A stretch of 64,000 nt of DNA, from NCBI RefSeq assembly GCF_014641075.1, contig NZ_BMHP01000001.1:2224171-2288170 (forward strand). The letters are read 5' to 3'. Both the position numbers and the translations under genes were made by a program. The stretch is from Paenibacillus nasutitermitis (lineage in GTDB: Bacteria > Bacillota > Bacilli > Paenibacillales > Paenibacillaceae). Below the pieces are notes generated by a model. It was not told where the DNA came from, searched no databases, and worked only from the letters and a program-made list of their open reading frames with translations. This document shows, piece by piece, positions 1 through 8,923 of the stretch (position 1 is its first letter; every line of letters starts with the position of its first letter).

Positions 1-224
1 AGGCAGCACGAACTGGATCCGAAAATGGTGTTCCGGTGGGTAGAGCGTTGAGCCGAAAGGATCTCGATCAGTTACGCTGAGCAAGCTCTTGAGAGGGATA
101 TTCTCAAAGATCTATTACAAACCCGCACTTGCGGATAAAATAGAGATTGCCCAGAGGTATGGTACGCTTGGGCACAGCATTAGTTATGTCCTGCGGGTAT
201 TTGGTGCTTGTATTGTAATATGAT
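1..224 (+). pseudogene. IS3-family transposase remnants
   Basis: The left edge reads RQHELDPKMVFRWVER then a stop, resembling the end of an IS3-type OrfA helix-turn-helix region. A second frame (about 110-223) reads ADKIEIAQRYGTLGHS followed by ISYVLRVFG, resembling the start of an IS3 OrfB before its usual SRSTYYY-type continuation, which is lost here. There is no complete ORF and no terminal repeat in view. The assignment rests on pattern memory of these short peptides, so it is tentative. Confidence 0.4.
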
Positions 225-302
225 GACCTCTCTTTTCTCTTGTAAAAAAGCCTGATAATAACAACTCTGGTATAAACAATCTCGCGGAAAAGGGTGCAGT
301 GC

Positions 303-1250
303 ATGAACAAAACGGATCGTTTGTTAGCCATAGTGCTTGAGCTGCAGCGTAACGAAGTGTTACGAGCCGAGGATTTAGCCGCTACATTTGAAACAAGCGT
401 GAGAACCATTTACAGGGATATTCAGGCTTTGAGTGAAGCTGGCGTATCCGTGATAGGAGCGCCAGGGCAGGGATACTCCTTAATGGAGGGGTATTTCCTG
501 CCGCCAGTCAGTTTTACGGTGGAAGAAGCAGTGACGTTACTCATCGGGACAGATTTTATCGAGCATTGGTTTGATGTTCACTATGGCAGTAAGTCTCGAA
601 CTTCAAGAGGGAAGATTGAAGCCATCCTGCCGGAACCGATCCGTAGTAGGGCATCCCGGATTCGCAAGAGCTTTCGTTTGCTTGCTTCCGTTGAAGATAT
701 AGTACGAATACAAGAGAAGGCATACTTGGAAGCGATTCGTCGAGCGATACTGGAGGAAAGAAAAATAAGATTCCGCTATTCCAAAAGAATTGCCGAGACT
801 GATGGGAACCGCCAAAGTGTACGTACGGTTGCTCCTTATGGACTTGTACTTCATCAAGGGTCATGGGTACTCGTTGCACGGTGTGAATTGCGTCAAAACA
901 TCCGTCATTTCCGGTTGTCCCGGATGTCGGAGCTTATCGAGCTGGAAGATAGATTTATGTTGCCAGCAGATTTCCTTTTAGATGTATACCAGCCTCCAGA
1001 CGATCGCGACGTCCGTGTGCGCATCTTGGTCCAACCTGACATTGCCGATAAGGTAAGGGAATCGAACAACTTCTATATAGAAACCATAGAGGATCATACG
1101 GAAGGGTTGCTGGTGACCTTACGTGTTCGGCAGCCTGAGGAATTGCTGCAGTGGGTGCTCGGCTGGGGAGGCGGAGTGGTTGTGTTGGAGCCGGAATCCT
1201 TCCGACATCGGGTTAGAAACGAACTGAAAAAAACGTTAAAACGCTACTGA
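303..1250 (+). CDS. WYL-domain helix-turn-helix transcriptional regulator (YafY-like)
   Basis: A 315-residue cytoplasmic regulator. The N-terminal ~60 residues form a DeoR/HTH_11-type winged helix (TSVRTIYRDIQALSEAGV is typical). Residues ~140-310 form a WYL region with the APYGLVLHQGSWVLVARC segment, where the family has W-Y-L, and a C-terminal WCX extension. WYL proteins generally sense small ligands or nucleic acids and often govern stress or defence genes; the target here is unknown. ATG 303 is chosen over an in-frame GTG at 294 because AAAAGGG lies 8 nt upstream of 303. The stop codon lies inside the terminator stem. The next genes (DinB, EVE) are possible partners but follow a terminator. 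Confidence 0.88.
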   Translation: MNKTDRLLAIVLELQRNEVLRAEDLAATFETSVRTIYRDIQALSEAGVSVIGAPGQGYSLMEGYFLPPVSFTVEEAVTLLIGTDFIEHWFDVHYGSKSRTSRGKIEAILPEPIRSRASRIRKSFRLLASVEDIVRIQEKAYLEAIRRAILEERKIRFRYSKRIAETDGNRQSVRTVAPYGLVLHQGSWVLVARCELRQNIRHFRLSRMSELIELEDRFMLPADFLLDVYQPPDDRDVRVRILVQPDIADKVRESNNFYIETIEDHTEGLLVTLRVRQPEELLQWVLGWGGGVVVLEPESFRHRVRNELKKTLKRY

Positions 1251-1274
1251 CATAATGGTGTCAGTAGCGTTTTT
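1241..1274 (+). terminator. Rho-independent terminator of the WYL gene
   Basis: A perfect 11-bp stem (1241-1251 with 1260-1270), an 8-nt loop and a run of T. The stop codon of the regulator is part of the left arm. Confidence 0.9.
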
Positions 1275-1312
1275 GTATACTTAGAAAAAAAGATGATTAG
1301 AGGCGATGATCG

Positions 1313-1861
1313 ATGATGATTACAACAAAGTTAGCATTACAACGATTTGAGGAAACTGCGGCACATTATATTCATGAACTGGATCAATTCAGTCTGGAGC
1401 AGCTGAGGCAAAAACAAAGTGACAACGAGTGGTCAATCGGACAGATGATTCAACATCTCATTAGCTCGGCGCTTTATATGCAGCTTCGTAATATTGATCA
1501 ATGCCTGATGCCAAGCCAAGATCCCATGGTACCTCAAACGGAAAAAACCGAGGTTGGTGCGGCTATATTTTCTCAAGGAAGCTTCCCGCCCATTCGTATT
1601 CATGTTCCGCCTTCCCCACAATATACTCCGGAGCAGCCGGAAAGCAAAGAGCAGCTAAATCAAGGCTTACACACTGTCAGCCAGAGAATGAAGGACATTG
1701 AACCTACCCTTGAAAAAGTGTCCAAACAACATAAAGTGTCCCATCCGAGATTCGGTGGATTGTGTGCGGAGGAATGGTTTCTGCTTGTTGAAATGCACTA
1801 CCGTCATCATCTTCTGCAGCTGGACCGCTTAAAACAAGGATTGGTACGGGAAGCGACATAA
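1313..1861 (+). CDS. DinB-family protein
   Basis: A 182-residue four-helix-bundle protein of the DinB/YfiT superfamily. The N-terminal part (FEETAAHYIHELDQFSLEQL, NEWSIGQMIQHLISS) has the first metal-site histidine of the family (MIQHL), and the C-terminal MHYRHHLLQLDRL has the HxxxH-like pair. DinB proteins are metal-dependent; many act as thiol transferases, but most are uncharacterised. GAGGCGATG lies upstream of the tandem ATG start. The gene is followed after 32 nt by the EVE gene in the same direction. Confidence 0.75.
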   Translation: MMITTKLALQRFEETAAHYIHELDQFSLEQLRQKQSDNEWSIGQMIQHLISSALYMQLRNIDQCLMPSQDPMVPQTEKTEVGAAIFSQGSFPPIRIHVPPSPQYTPEQPESKEQLNQGLHTVSQRMKDIEPTLEKVSKQHKVSHPRFGGLCAEEWFLLVEMHYRHHLLQLDRLKQGLVREAT

Positions 1862-1893
1862 TCATTTATTAAATAAGGAAGGGATTTCGAGGT

Positions 1894-2334
1894 ATGCAAA
1901 TGGAAGAAATAAGCCAACAAAGCCGCTTCTGGATTGGTGTTGTGTCCGCATCCCATGTGAAGTGTGGAGAGTTGGAGGGATTCGCTCAGCTCTGTCACGG
2001 CAAGTCAGCACCTTTACGTAAGATGCGAGCAGGCGATTGGTTGATCTACTATTCCCCGCGAACAGAAATGAGGAAAGGGGCACCACTCCAAGCGTTCACC
2101 GCTATCGGGGAAGTGGATGGTGATAAAGTCTACGAATATCAGATGTCAGAATCATTTGTGCCACTACGCAGAAATATCCGCTATATTTCATGCCGTGAGG
2201 TACAGATTAGAGATCTATTAGAAAAGCTTAGCTTCACTCGCGGGAACCGAAATTGGGGATAATCCTTCCGCTATGGTCATTTTGAGATCGGTCGGGAGGA
2301 CTTTTTGACAATTGCCAGTGCGATGCTAAAATGA
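1894..2334 (+). pseudogene. EVE-domain protein interrupted by one in-frame TAA
   Basis: Translation from 1894 gives FWIGVVSASHVKCG, MRAGDWLIYYSPR and FTAIGEV, the signature of EVE (PUA-like) domains, which bind modified nucleobases in DNA or RNA. The frame stops at 2260-2262 straight after GNRNWG, then continues in the same frame to 2334 as SFRYGHFEIGREDFLTIASA. That is the expected C-terminal strand and helix of the family. Without the stop the protein would have 146 residues, the usual length. No frameshift is needed. A TAT/TAC-to-TAA change at a position that is normally aromatic explains the break. It could be a true nonsense mutation, readthrough or a base error. Confidence 0.8.
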
Positions 2335-2472
2335 GCAGATAGAATGTTCTTAAAACTTGCCGTTATAGATCGTGCAGCGAACCTTACCATAAGAAACGGA
2401 GCTGTCGATAGGGATGTGATTATAATCCCCGAATTAGGATGGTTGCCGCAGCTGACAAAGGAGAACGAAACA

Positions 2473-3114
2473 ATGAAAAAGTACATACTCTTCGATCATG
2501 ATGGTGTGCTGGTTGATACTGAATTCTGGTATTACAAAGCGGGAGAACGCGCTCTGGCTGACATTGGATTTACCTTGGATAAAGATCAATACCTCAGCGA
2601 CATGACGCAGTCATTGGGCACTTGGTCCCAAGCTAGGGCGGCAGGTATTGATGAACAGACCATCAGCAATCAGCGTGAGGTCCGCAACGTCTATTATCAG
2701 GAATATCTAAGAACAGAAGCCATAGAGATTGAAGGCGTAGTTGAAACTCTAGCCGAACTGTCAAAGTACGTCCGCATGGCCATCGTGACGACTGCAAAAC
2801 GTGCGGATTTTCAACTTATTCATGAAAAGCGCCAGATTAGACAATTCATGGAATTCGTCCTTGTTCGCGAAGACTACGAGCGCACCAAGCCGCACCCGGA
2901 ACCATACTTGACCGGCCTAAAGCGCTTCGGAGCTAACAAAGAAGAGACCCTGGTTGTAGAGGATTCAAACAGAGGGTTGAACTCAGCCGTGGAGGCTGGT
3001 ATCGACTGTGCTATTGTCCATAACGACTTCACAAAAACACATGACTTCTCACAGGCCAGCTATCGAATCAAGACTCTGATTGAACTAAAGGACATTATCC
3101 TGAATGTAACCTGA
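2473..3114 (+). CDS. HAD-superfamily hydrolase (beta-phosphoglucomutase-like)
   Basis: A 213-residue cytoplasmic phosphatase/phosphomutase-type protein. Motif I is FDHDGVLVDTE, with His between the two Asp where phosphoglucomutase-like members usually have D-x-D-G. Motif II is IVTTAK, motif III the Lys of RTKPHPEPY, and motif IV VVEDSNRGLNSAVEAG. The start is set at ATG 2473 because AAAGGAG (2457-2463) is 9 nt upstream; the reading frame is open further upstream but that stretch has no family resemblance. The substrate cannot be inferred. Confidence 0.85.
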   Translation: MKKYILFDHDGVLVDTEFWYYKAGERALADIGFTLDKDQYLSDMTQSLGTWSQARAAGIDEQTISNQREVRNVYYQEYLRTEAIEIEGVVETLAELSKYVRMAIVTTAKRADFQLIHEKRQIRQFMEFVLVREDYERTKPHPEPYLTGLKRFGANKEETLVVEDSNRGLNSAVEAGIDCAIVHNDFTKTHDFSQASYRIKTLIELKDIILNVT

Positions 3115-3214
3115 GAGCATCCGCCGGCGTGTCCCATACTCACTTTAAAAGTGAAGAGCAGTGCGGGCGGCGCGGACTCACGTGATGCAAGTGGAACGTG
3201 ACAATAATAAACAT

Positions 3215-3255
3215 AAACCAAGGCTGCCACGATAACTATCTGGCAGCCCTGGTTT
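3215..3255. terminator. Long inverted repeat, probable terminator
   Basis: A 14-bp stem with one mismatch (3215-3228 with 3242-3255) around a 13-nt loop, downstream of the HAD gene. There is no clear T run, so its termination role is uncertain. Confidence 0.45.
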
Positions 3256-3294
3256 ATATAATTGCATCAACAATGAAATAGAAAGGCGCTCATA

Positions 3295-3534
3295 GTAGTA
3301 CGTTTAAGCAATGATTATCAGCTATTAACATCGTGGCTTAATAATAAGGATGTAATTGAATTTTATGGTGATGCAAATGATCCTTTAAATTTAGCTAGTG
3401 TTATTAAAAAGTATGAAACTAGAGTTAAAGGACTTCATATGGTAATGCAGGATAGTTTGGGAGTGTGGAATTATATTTACTCAACAAACGGGCCATTTTG
3501 TAGAATAAAGGAGTACATTTTACAGGAAATTTAG
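3295..3534 (+). pseudogene. Fragment resembling an AAC(6')-type GNAT acetyltransferase N-terminus
   Basis: An open frame without a usable start codon reads VVRLSNDYQLLTSWLNN, then KDVIEFYGDANDPLNLASV, then IKKYETRV. This is like the first ~45 residues of aminoglycoside 6'-N-acetyltransferase-like GNAT proteins (L-x-LLTxWL...VxEFYG motif). After about residue 50 the likeness ends and the acetyl-CoA-binding region is missing. Its AT-rich composition differs from the neighbours. Probably a relic of a transferred gene; a small unknown ORF is the alternative. Confidence 0.35.
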
Positions 3535-3589
3535 TGGATTAGAGAGAATGGGTAATAAGGAAAAAAAAATTTATAGGCAGGTGTTAAAA

Positions 3590-4183
3590 ATGAGTTGGGA
3601 CGAAGCATATATCGATGGGAGTTTTCGGGATATGTGGGATCTTTCGTATCCGTCACAGGAGTTGGTTGCTTTTATTGCCACTATAAACTTTCCAAAGGAG
3701 ACAGTGGGTTTGGATGTTGGTTGTGGAGCTGGTCGAGAAGCAGTTTTTCTTGCCCAACACGGATTGAATATGATTGGAGTGGATCTAAGTGCAGAAGCTT
3801 TCAGGATCGCTGCTGAAAGGGCAAAGGAGGCTGGGGTACAGGTTGACTGGCGTCATGGAAATGTCCTAGATTTACCGGTTGAGGACCAGTCCGTAGATTT
3901 TGTAAATGATCGCGGCTGTTTTCATTCAATTGCCGAAGAGGAACGAGATCAATTTGCACGAGAGATTGCCCGCATCCTCAAGCCGGGTGGCATGATGTTG
4001 CTCAGAGGTTGTCGTGAAAAAAAAGAAGAGGGTCATTTTGTCCCAGTGACAGGACAAGCAGTCGACCGACACTTCGGTAAATACTTTGACCGTGGAGAAG
4101 TGTTTCCAATCCAAATGGTAACCGGTATTGGTTTCGGCCGTGAAGGAATGAAAGGAAACCTAGTGGTGCTTAAAAAAAAGTGA
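3590..4183 (+). CDS. Class I SAM-dependent methyltransferase
   Basis: A 197-residue protein with the Rossmann-type SAM site: motif I GLDVGCGAGREAVFLA, acidic end of strand 2 (VDLSAEAF), motif II region (GNVLDLPVEDQSVDFVND) and motif III RILKPGGMMLL. The overall pattern is of the TehB/thiopurine-methyltransferase-like group acting on small molecules. ATG 3590 gives the usual M-x-WDEAY start; ATG 3548 (211 residues) is possible. A terminator follows. Confidence 0.82.
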   Translation: MSWDEAYIDGSFRDMWDLSYPSQELVAFIATINFPKETVGLDVGCGAGREAVFLAQHGLNMIGVDLSAEAFRIAAERAKEAGVQVDWRHGNVLDLPVEDQSVDFVNDRGCFHSIAEEERDQFAREIARILKPGGMMLLRGCREKKEEGHFVPVTGQAVDRHFGKYFDRGEVFPIQMVTGIGFGREGMKGNLVVLKKK

Positions 4184-4217
4184 TTAAAGTGGTAGTGAAA
4201 CCTCTCTACTGAACTGT

Positions 4218-4268
4218 GACCCATAAGAAGGACACTTTGAAAAAAAAGTGCCCTCTTACGGGTCTTTT
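4218..4268 (+). terminator. Terminator after methyltransferase gene
   Basis: An imperfect stem (GACCC/GGGTC, TAAG/CTTA and CACTTT/AAAGTG blocks) followed by TTTTGTG. Confidence 0.65.
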
Positions 4269-4309
4269 GTGATTTAATCAGAGTAATGGTGTGGGAGCGG
4301 GATAAGAAG

Positions 4310-4426
4310 ATGGAGAATTTAAATCGTACGTTATTCACAGAAGCGAATATGAAGAGATTAGAAACGAATCCGAATGTTCAATATGGATCAGTTGCTAAGA
4401 GCTTTACCGCAAATGGAAAGTATTGA
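4310..4426 (+). pseudogene. IS3-type OrfA N-terminal fragment
   Basis: A 38-codon ORF with TLFTEANMKRLETNPNVQY, which resembles the extreme N-terminus of transposase OrfA proteins common in Paenibacillus (FTxExxxxLExNPNV). The frame ends where the helix-turn-helix should begin. A relic, assigned from a short match only. Confidence 0.4.
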
Positions 4427-4511
4427 AATGTGATTGGGGTGGGTGTTCGTCAGGTACGAGGAAACCCTTGTCCCATCTGCCTTGGCGAATGCCGAGAGGC
4501 TACTTTATTAT

Positions 4512-5468
4512 TTAGGAGGCGCTGTAATTTTTGAAATAGTGCACTCCGTCGTGAGCGGTATCACCCGTTTTTGTTCTTCGATTGGTGTTGAACCAAAGTT
4601 TATCCCCTTTGCCGATTCCGACGCCCTCGATCTCAAAAAGGTTAGAGTATGCAGCGGACGTGATGCGGAATGAGTAATTTTTATCTGCTTTTATTGTACC
4701 CGAGGCAGTAGATATATTACGATAAACAAGTACAATGCTGATGTTTTTATATGTCATCGGAACATATATTGTATTTTTATGATAACCGAAACCCTGGAAT
4801 GCATACGAGTTGATGTTAGATATGGTACTACCGTTAACCCGAGCATCTTCAATATTTAGATTAAAGCCACCGGTTACATTAATTGTACCACTTTTTGCGT
4901 TCAGTGGGAGTGAACCTCTGTATAAGGTCCGTCCGGATTTGAAGAGAAAGTGTATGTTGTTAGCGTCTTTGCTGGTAATTTTCACACCCGACATTGATTT
5001 GTTTGAACCTTTGTATTTGATTGTGTAGTTACCAACTTTGTAATATTTCGTTCCTACATACTTCAGTTTCACGAGACTCATACTGCCGGAGTTCATGGTG
5101 ACGACGAACATATAATAATTTCCGCCAATTGTGCTAAGCACCAAATCGTTGGCGTGGCCGAGGTAGGTAGCATAAGTTGTCCCCTTATCGCCGTTTGTCA
5201 TGAGCGTAGTGGACCCGTCGCTCATTTTGGTACGGTAAATGACTGCCCTAGTATTGTCACCGTTGACTTTTGCGGAATAGACGTAGGTAGATCCCACTGC
5301 AAATCCCTGTGCGGCGTAAGCATTATTTGCATTGTTGAGCTTTGCGACGGTGGTGTAGGTGTTGTAATATGCTGCACTGGCTGTGTTGGGTGTCAACATC
5401 GCTATGCAGAGGAGAAAGACTACAAATAGGGTAAAGCGTTTCATCGTTCCCATTCTTCTTGTAAACAT
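4512..5468 (-). CDS. Secreted protein of unknown function, possibly helveticin-J-like beta-propeller
   Basis: A 318-residue exported protein. A signal peptide spans residues ~1-33 (MFTRRMGTMKRF basic region, hydrophobic core, cleavage near ASA-AYY) and no lipobox or cell-wall anchor follows. The mature part is rich in Tyr, Asn, Ser, Gly and Thr and built of short beta-strand-like repeats, for example AQGFAVGSTYVYSAKV and YRTKMSDGST. This is suggestive of a propeller such as the helveticin J family, and the closing region (IEGVGIGKGDKLWFNTN) fits that idea. I cannot confirm the family. GGAGG lies 8 nt upstream of ATG 5468. It is transcribed alone, between convergent debris and the ABC operon. 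Confidence 0.6.
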   Translation of the reverse strand: MFTRRMGTMKRFTLFVVFLLCIAMLTPNTASAAYYNTYTTVAKLNNANNAYAAQGFAVGSTYVYSAKVNGDNTRAVIYRTKMSDGSTTLMTNGDKGTTYATYLGHANDLVLSTIGGNYYMFVVTMNSGSMSLVKLKYVGTKYYKVGNYTIKYKGSNKSMSGVKITSKDANNIHFLFKSGRTLYRGSLPLNAKSGTINVTGGFNLNIEDARVNGSTISNINSYAFQGFGYHKNTIYVPMTYKNISIVLVYRNISTASGTIKADKNYSFRITSAAYSNLFEIEGVGIGKGDKLWFNTNRRTKTGDTAHDGVHYFKNYSAS

Positions 5469-5571
5469 ACACTATACCTCCATAAAAATATTGTAGTTGC
5501 GACTTTTTTTATTTAAGGACGCCAGTTCTTGTCCGATTTGTAATGTCCAGATCCATATTATAGCGGTTTAT

Positions 5572-6366
5572 TCAGCCAAGAACTAACCGGTCATCGGACA
5601 GCTTATTCCCGCTGATTTTCTCAAATTCCCCTAGAAGCTGCGCTACGGTTATGTCTTTCTTCCGCTCTTGTTCGAGATCCATTAAGACTCGGCCTTTATC
5701 CATCATGAGAAGACGGGTGCCCAGACGGATTGCCTGCTCCATATTATGAGTGACCATCAATGTAGTGAGCTTCATTTCGCGGACGAGCTGCTCCGTCAAC
5801 CTGGTAATCAGCTCGGCACGAGAAGGGTCCAAGGCAGCCGTATGCTCGTCAAGGAGCAGAATATCTGGTTTGGTGAAAGTGGCCATTAACAAGCTGAGCG
5901 CCTGCCTTTCGCCGCCCGAAAGCAGGCCCACCTTGGCCCCGAGCCGATCCTCTAGCCCCAAGCCGAGACGCTGGATCTGTTCGCGAAACAGGGAGCGTTT
6001 GCGGGATGTTACCCCAAGCCGCAGCCCTCGTGATTGTCCGCGCTTATAGGCCATGGCTAAATTCTCCTCAATGGACATATGGGGAGCGGTGCCGGCCATC
6101 GGATCTTGGAAGACGCGTCCGATCCAACGGCTACGCTTGTATTCTGAAAGGTGATGGATCACATTGCCCTCAATGCGAACTTCGCCGTAATCCGGTTTCG
6201 TGACGCCGGAAATGATGTTCATCAATGTGGATTTACCAGCCCCGTTGCTTCCAATCACCGTGACGAATTCACCGGCTTTCAGCTTCAAAGTGATCCCGTT
6301 CAGGGCGACTTTCTCGTCCGGAGTGCCCGGATTGAACAACTTCGATATTTTCGATAATTCAAGCAT
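5572..6366 (-). CDS. ABC transporter ATP-binding protein (amino-acid/TrpXYZ-type system)
   Basis: A 264-residue ATPase with Walker A GSNGAGKST (residues 39-47), Q-loop VFQDP, signature LSGGERQ, Walker B ILLLDEHTAALD and the H-loop MVTHN. It overlaps the permease gene by one base (stop/start at 6366). With the upstream PF04392-type binding protein and BPD_transp_2-type permease it forms an importer like the Trp/Tyr systems of Gram-positive bacteria; the substrate is not proven. Last gene of the minus-strand operon 8389-5572. Confidence 0.9.
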   Translation of the reverse strand: MLELSKISKLFNPGTPDEKVALNGITLKLKAGEFVTVIGSNGAGKSTLMNIISGVTKPDYGEVRIEGNVIHHLSEYKRSRWIGRVFQDPMAGTAPHMSIEENLAMAYKRGQSRGLRLGVTSRKRSLFREQIQRLGLGLEDRLGAKVGLLSGGERQALSLLMATFTKPDILLLDEHTAALDPSRAELITRLTEQLVREMKLTTLMVTHNMEQAIRLGTRLLMMDKGRVLMDLEQERKKDITVAQLLGEFEKISGNKLSDDRLVLG

Positions 6367-7292
6367 TAGCGGTCACCCCCGGCTGTGTTATCGGTAGGAG
6401 TCCCGGCAAAGTAAGCGGAACGTTTTTTCGCCAAGTTTTTTTGCTTCCATGTTCGTCGAACCGAAGGAAGAACGAGAGCGATGATTACTATGACAGCAGT
6501 GATCAGCTTTAAGTCGGAAGTATCGAGCCATTCAACCTGAAGGGCGATGGCGATCACGATCCGATAGATGATGGAACCGAGCAAAACTGCTAGAGTCGCC
6601 CGGAAGACGGTAGAGGCTCCGAATATCGCTTCTCCTATGATGACGGAAGCTAAACCGATTACGATCATCCCGATCCCCATCGATATATCCGCGAAGCCGG
6701 ACTGTTGCGTGATCAATGCTCCAGATAAGGCGACCAGGCCGTTAGACAGGCTGAGCCCTAAAATCGTCGTATTGTCCGTATTCGCGCCCAGACTGCGAAT
6801 CATTCGGGAATTGTCGCCGGTCGCTCGAAGCGCCATGCCTATGTCGGTATGAAGAAAACCATCCAACAGCAGCTTAACTATGATCACCAAAATCGGCATA
6901 AGAACGAGTGGATGGACGACGGTGAATATCGTATCCACCCCGAGCAAGGAGACATTGGGTTTTTCCATTATTCTCATATTGATGGAGTACAAGGCGATCA
7001 TCACCAAAATTCCGGATAGCAATCCGTTGATTTTGCCTTTGGTGTGTAAAAACCCCGTGCAAGCTCCCGCGACTAGACCTCCGATTAAAGCGGCTAAACA
7101 AGCCACCCAAGAGGAAGTCCCATGGGAGATGAGGATCGCCGCAATCGCTCCACCGGTTGTAAAGCTACCGTCAACAGTCAGATCCGGGAAATCCAATATC
7201 CGAAATGTGATGTACACGCCCAGCGCCATTAAAGCATAGAGCAGCCCCAGCTCAATCGATCCGGGTAAAGAGTCAATCAATGACTCCATCAT
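6366..7292 (-). CDS. ABC transporter permease (TrpY/LivH-like)
   Basis: A 308-residue membrane protein with about eight to nine hydrophobic segments. FPDLTVDGSFTTGGAIAAIL and the ALSGALITQQSGFADISMG segment are typical of branched-chain/Trp-type permeases (BPD_transp_2 fold). Overlaps the ATPase gene by 1 bp. GGAGG is just upstream of ATG 7292. A hairpin separates it from the binding-protein gene. Confidence 0.87.
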   Translation of the reverse strand: MMESLIDSLPGSIELGLLYALMALGVYITFRILDFPDLTVDGSFTTGGAIAAILISHGTSSWVACLAALIGGLVAGACTGFLHTKGKINGLLSGILVMIALYSINMRIMEKPNVSLLGVDTIFTVVHPLVLMPILVIIVKLLLDGFLHTDIGMALRATGDNSRMIRSLGANTDNTTILGLSLSNGLVALSGALITQQSGFADISMGIGMIVIGLASVIIGEAIFGASTVFRATLAVLLGSIIYRIVIAIALQVEWLDTSDLKLITAVIVIIALVLPSVRRTWKQKNLAKKRSAYFAGTPTDNTAGGDR

Positions 7293-7322
7293 AAGATTTG
7301 CCTCCTTTTTTTCATGTAAAGA

Positions 7323-7349
7323 GGGTGGACATTAGGCGTCTGTCCACCC
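7323..7349 (-). promoter_or_regulatory. Intercistronic hairpin after binding-protein gene
   Basis: A perfect 8-bp GC-rich stem (7323-7330 with 7342-7349) between the lipoprotein gene and the permease gene, read on the minus strand. Such hairpins often lower downstream expression so that the binding protein is in excess. Confidence 0.6.
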
Positions 7350-7363
7350 CCTTAAAAAGACAT

Positions 7364-8389
7364 TTATTGAATAATGTTATTCTTCTGGTCCTTGACCGCA
7401 CTCTTCATAGCGTCGGTAACTTCGATTCCCTGAGCTTTGGCCGCTTTCAAATTCAAGATGAGGTCGAGCTTGTCCGGCACGGTTACTTTCATATCGGCCG
7501 GTTTCTTTCCGTTTTTCAAAATATCCGCTGCCATCTGGCCGACTTGGTAACCGTGGTCGTAATACTTGAAACCTACGGTGGCAAAGGCACCTTTTTCAAC
7601 GGTATCGCGGTCGCTGGAGAAGAAAGGAATCTTCTTGTCGTTCGCGACTTTCAAGATAGTATCCACGCCACTGACGACGGTATTGTCCAACGTAATGTAT
7701 ATCGCGTCGACTCGGCCTGACAGCGATTCAGCAGCCTGCTTGACCTCTGATGTATTCGTAACCGGCGCTTTGATTAACTCGATACCGTGTTTGGAAAGAG
7801 CGTTTTTAGCGTGATCGGCCATTACGACAGCATTTGACTCCCCTTCATTGATGACGACACCGATTTTTTTCACCTTCGGGAAATTATTGGCGACAAAATC
7901 CATCAGACTTATAATGGCTTCCGGATTCGTATCGGAGGCGCCGGTGACGTTGCCTCCAGGCTTGTCCATATTGCTTACGATTTTGGCGCCAATAGGATCG
8001 GTAACGGCTGCGAACAAGACTGGCGTATTCTTGACCTGCTGAACGAGTGCCTGTGCGGAAGGTGTGGCGATTCCTATGACCAAGTCGTTTTTCGCCGAGC
8101 CGATCTTCTGGGCAATGGACAAGTTGTTGGCGGAATCGTTTTGTGCGTTGTTGTAATCGACCTTTAAGTTGCTGCCTTCCGTGATGCCGGCATCTTTCAG
8201 CGCAGCCAAAATGCCGTTGCGGGTCGCATCCAAAGAAGAATGCTCTACGTATTGGGATATCGCGAGTTTATAAGATTTCTTGTCGGTATTGTCGCCTCCG
8301 GATGCTGCATCCTTCGTTTTCTCTCCGCAGCCGAATGTTGTAGCCAACAGGGCTGCCATAAGAGCAATAATTCCTAATTTCCTTTTCAT
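7364..8389 (-). CDS. ABC transporter substrate-binding lipoprotein (PF04392/TrpX-like)
   Basis: A 341-residue lipoprotein: signal peptide with lipobox TFGC and acylated Cys21. The mature part starts KLAISQYVEHSSLDATRNG and has the VKNTPVLFAAVTDPIGAKIV and NPEAIISLMDFV segments characteristic of the ABC_sub_bind (PF04392) family that binds Trp/Tyr-like or related ligands. First gene of the operon, downstream of a clear sigma-A promoter. No T-box leader was found in the ~100-nt 5' region. Confidence 0.88.
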   Translation of the reverse strand: MKRKLGIIALMAALLATTFGCGEKTKDAASGGDNTDKKSYKLAISQYVEHSSLDATRNGILAALKDAGITEGSNLKVDYNNAQNDSANNLSIAQKIGSAKNDLVIGIATPSAQALVQQVKNTPVLFAAVTDPIGAKIVSNMDKPGGNVTGASDTNPEAIISLMDFVANNFPKVKKIGVVINEGESNAVVMADHAKNALSKHGIELIKAPVTNTSEVKQAAESLSGRVDAIYITLDNTVVSGVDTILKVANDKKIPFFSSDRDTVEKGAFATVGFKYYDHGYQVGQMAADILKNGKKPADMKVTVPDKLDLILNLKAAKAQGIEVTDAMKSAVKDQKNNIIQ

Positions 8390-8487
8390 AGTCGAAAACC
8401 CCTCCAGTAAGATTGGTAGCGTTGACTGGCAAACTTTTATGCATGAAAGCGGTAAAGTAAGCGCGCACTAGGTACAGCCATTATTCT

Positions 8488-8516
8488 ATAGTATCTGGCG
8501 CCTTACAACCCGTCAA
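8488..8516 (-). promoter_or_regulatory. Sigma-A promoter of the ABC operon
   Basis: On the minus strand: TTGACG (8511-8516), 17-nt spacer, TACTAT (8488-8493), about 100 nt before the lipoprotein start. Confidence 0.75.
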
Positions 8517-8519
8517 AGG

Positions 8520-8923
8520 TAATGATTTTTTTATAATATCATGGGATGCTCCAGGCGGTCGTCGATGTGATGACAGAGATAATTATGCTCTTAAGGCTGT
8601 TCCGCTTAAGAAATATCATACAAATAGGTTTACTATTTATTAGCAGTTGCGACGAGTTATACAAAGGAAACCGGCTCCGAAAAGCATCCGGGCAGCTAGA
8701 GGAATACAAGAGAGAATACTTTTGCAGGAGTATAGACCTAGATGTAGAAATACTCATCTACTAAGCGAATCGGAAAGGATCTGTCTTATCACAAACTACG
8801 CATTAAAAATTCTTAACAATAGATATGGTAGGTAGCCCTGCCCATCATCCACTGTAAGGATTCTCGCGTGGACAAGAGAGATAAAGGCTAGAAAAGGATC
8901 CTAGACCCATTGATCGTACCACA
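8520..8923. other. Stretch without a recognisable gene
   Basis: About 400 bp. Short ORFs exist on both strands (for example 8546-8764 plus and 8539-8757 minus) but none has a ribosome binding site or a family resemblance. I see nothing functional here apart from the minus-strand promoter at its left edge. Confidence 0.5.

Noticed and set aside
8390..8520. T-box riboswitch upstream of the Trp-type ABC operon
   Set aside because: The leader is only about 100 nt and shows neither a T-box motif nor a terminator/antiterminator pair.
8539..8764. Overlapping ~72-residue ORFs on both strands
   Set aside because: No ribosome binding site, no family resemblance and mutual overlap; treated as chance.
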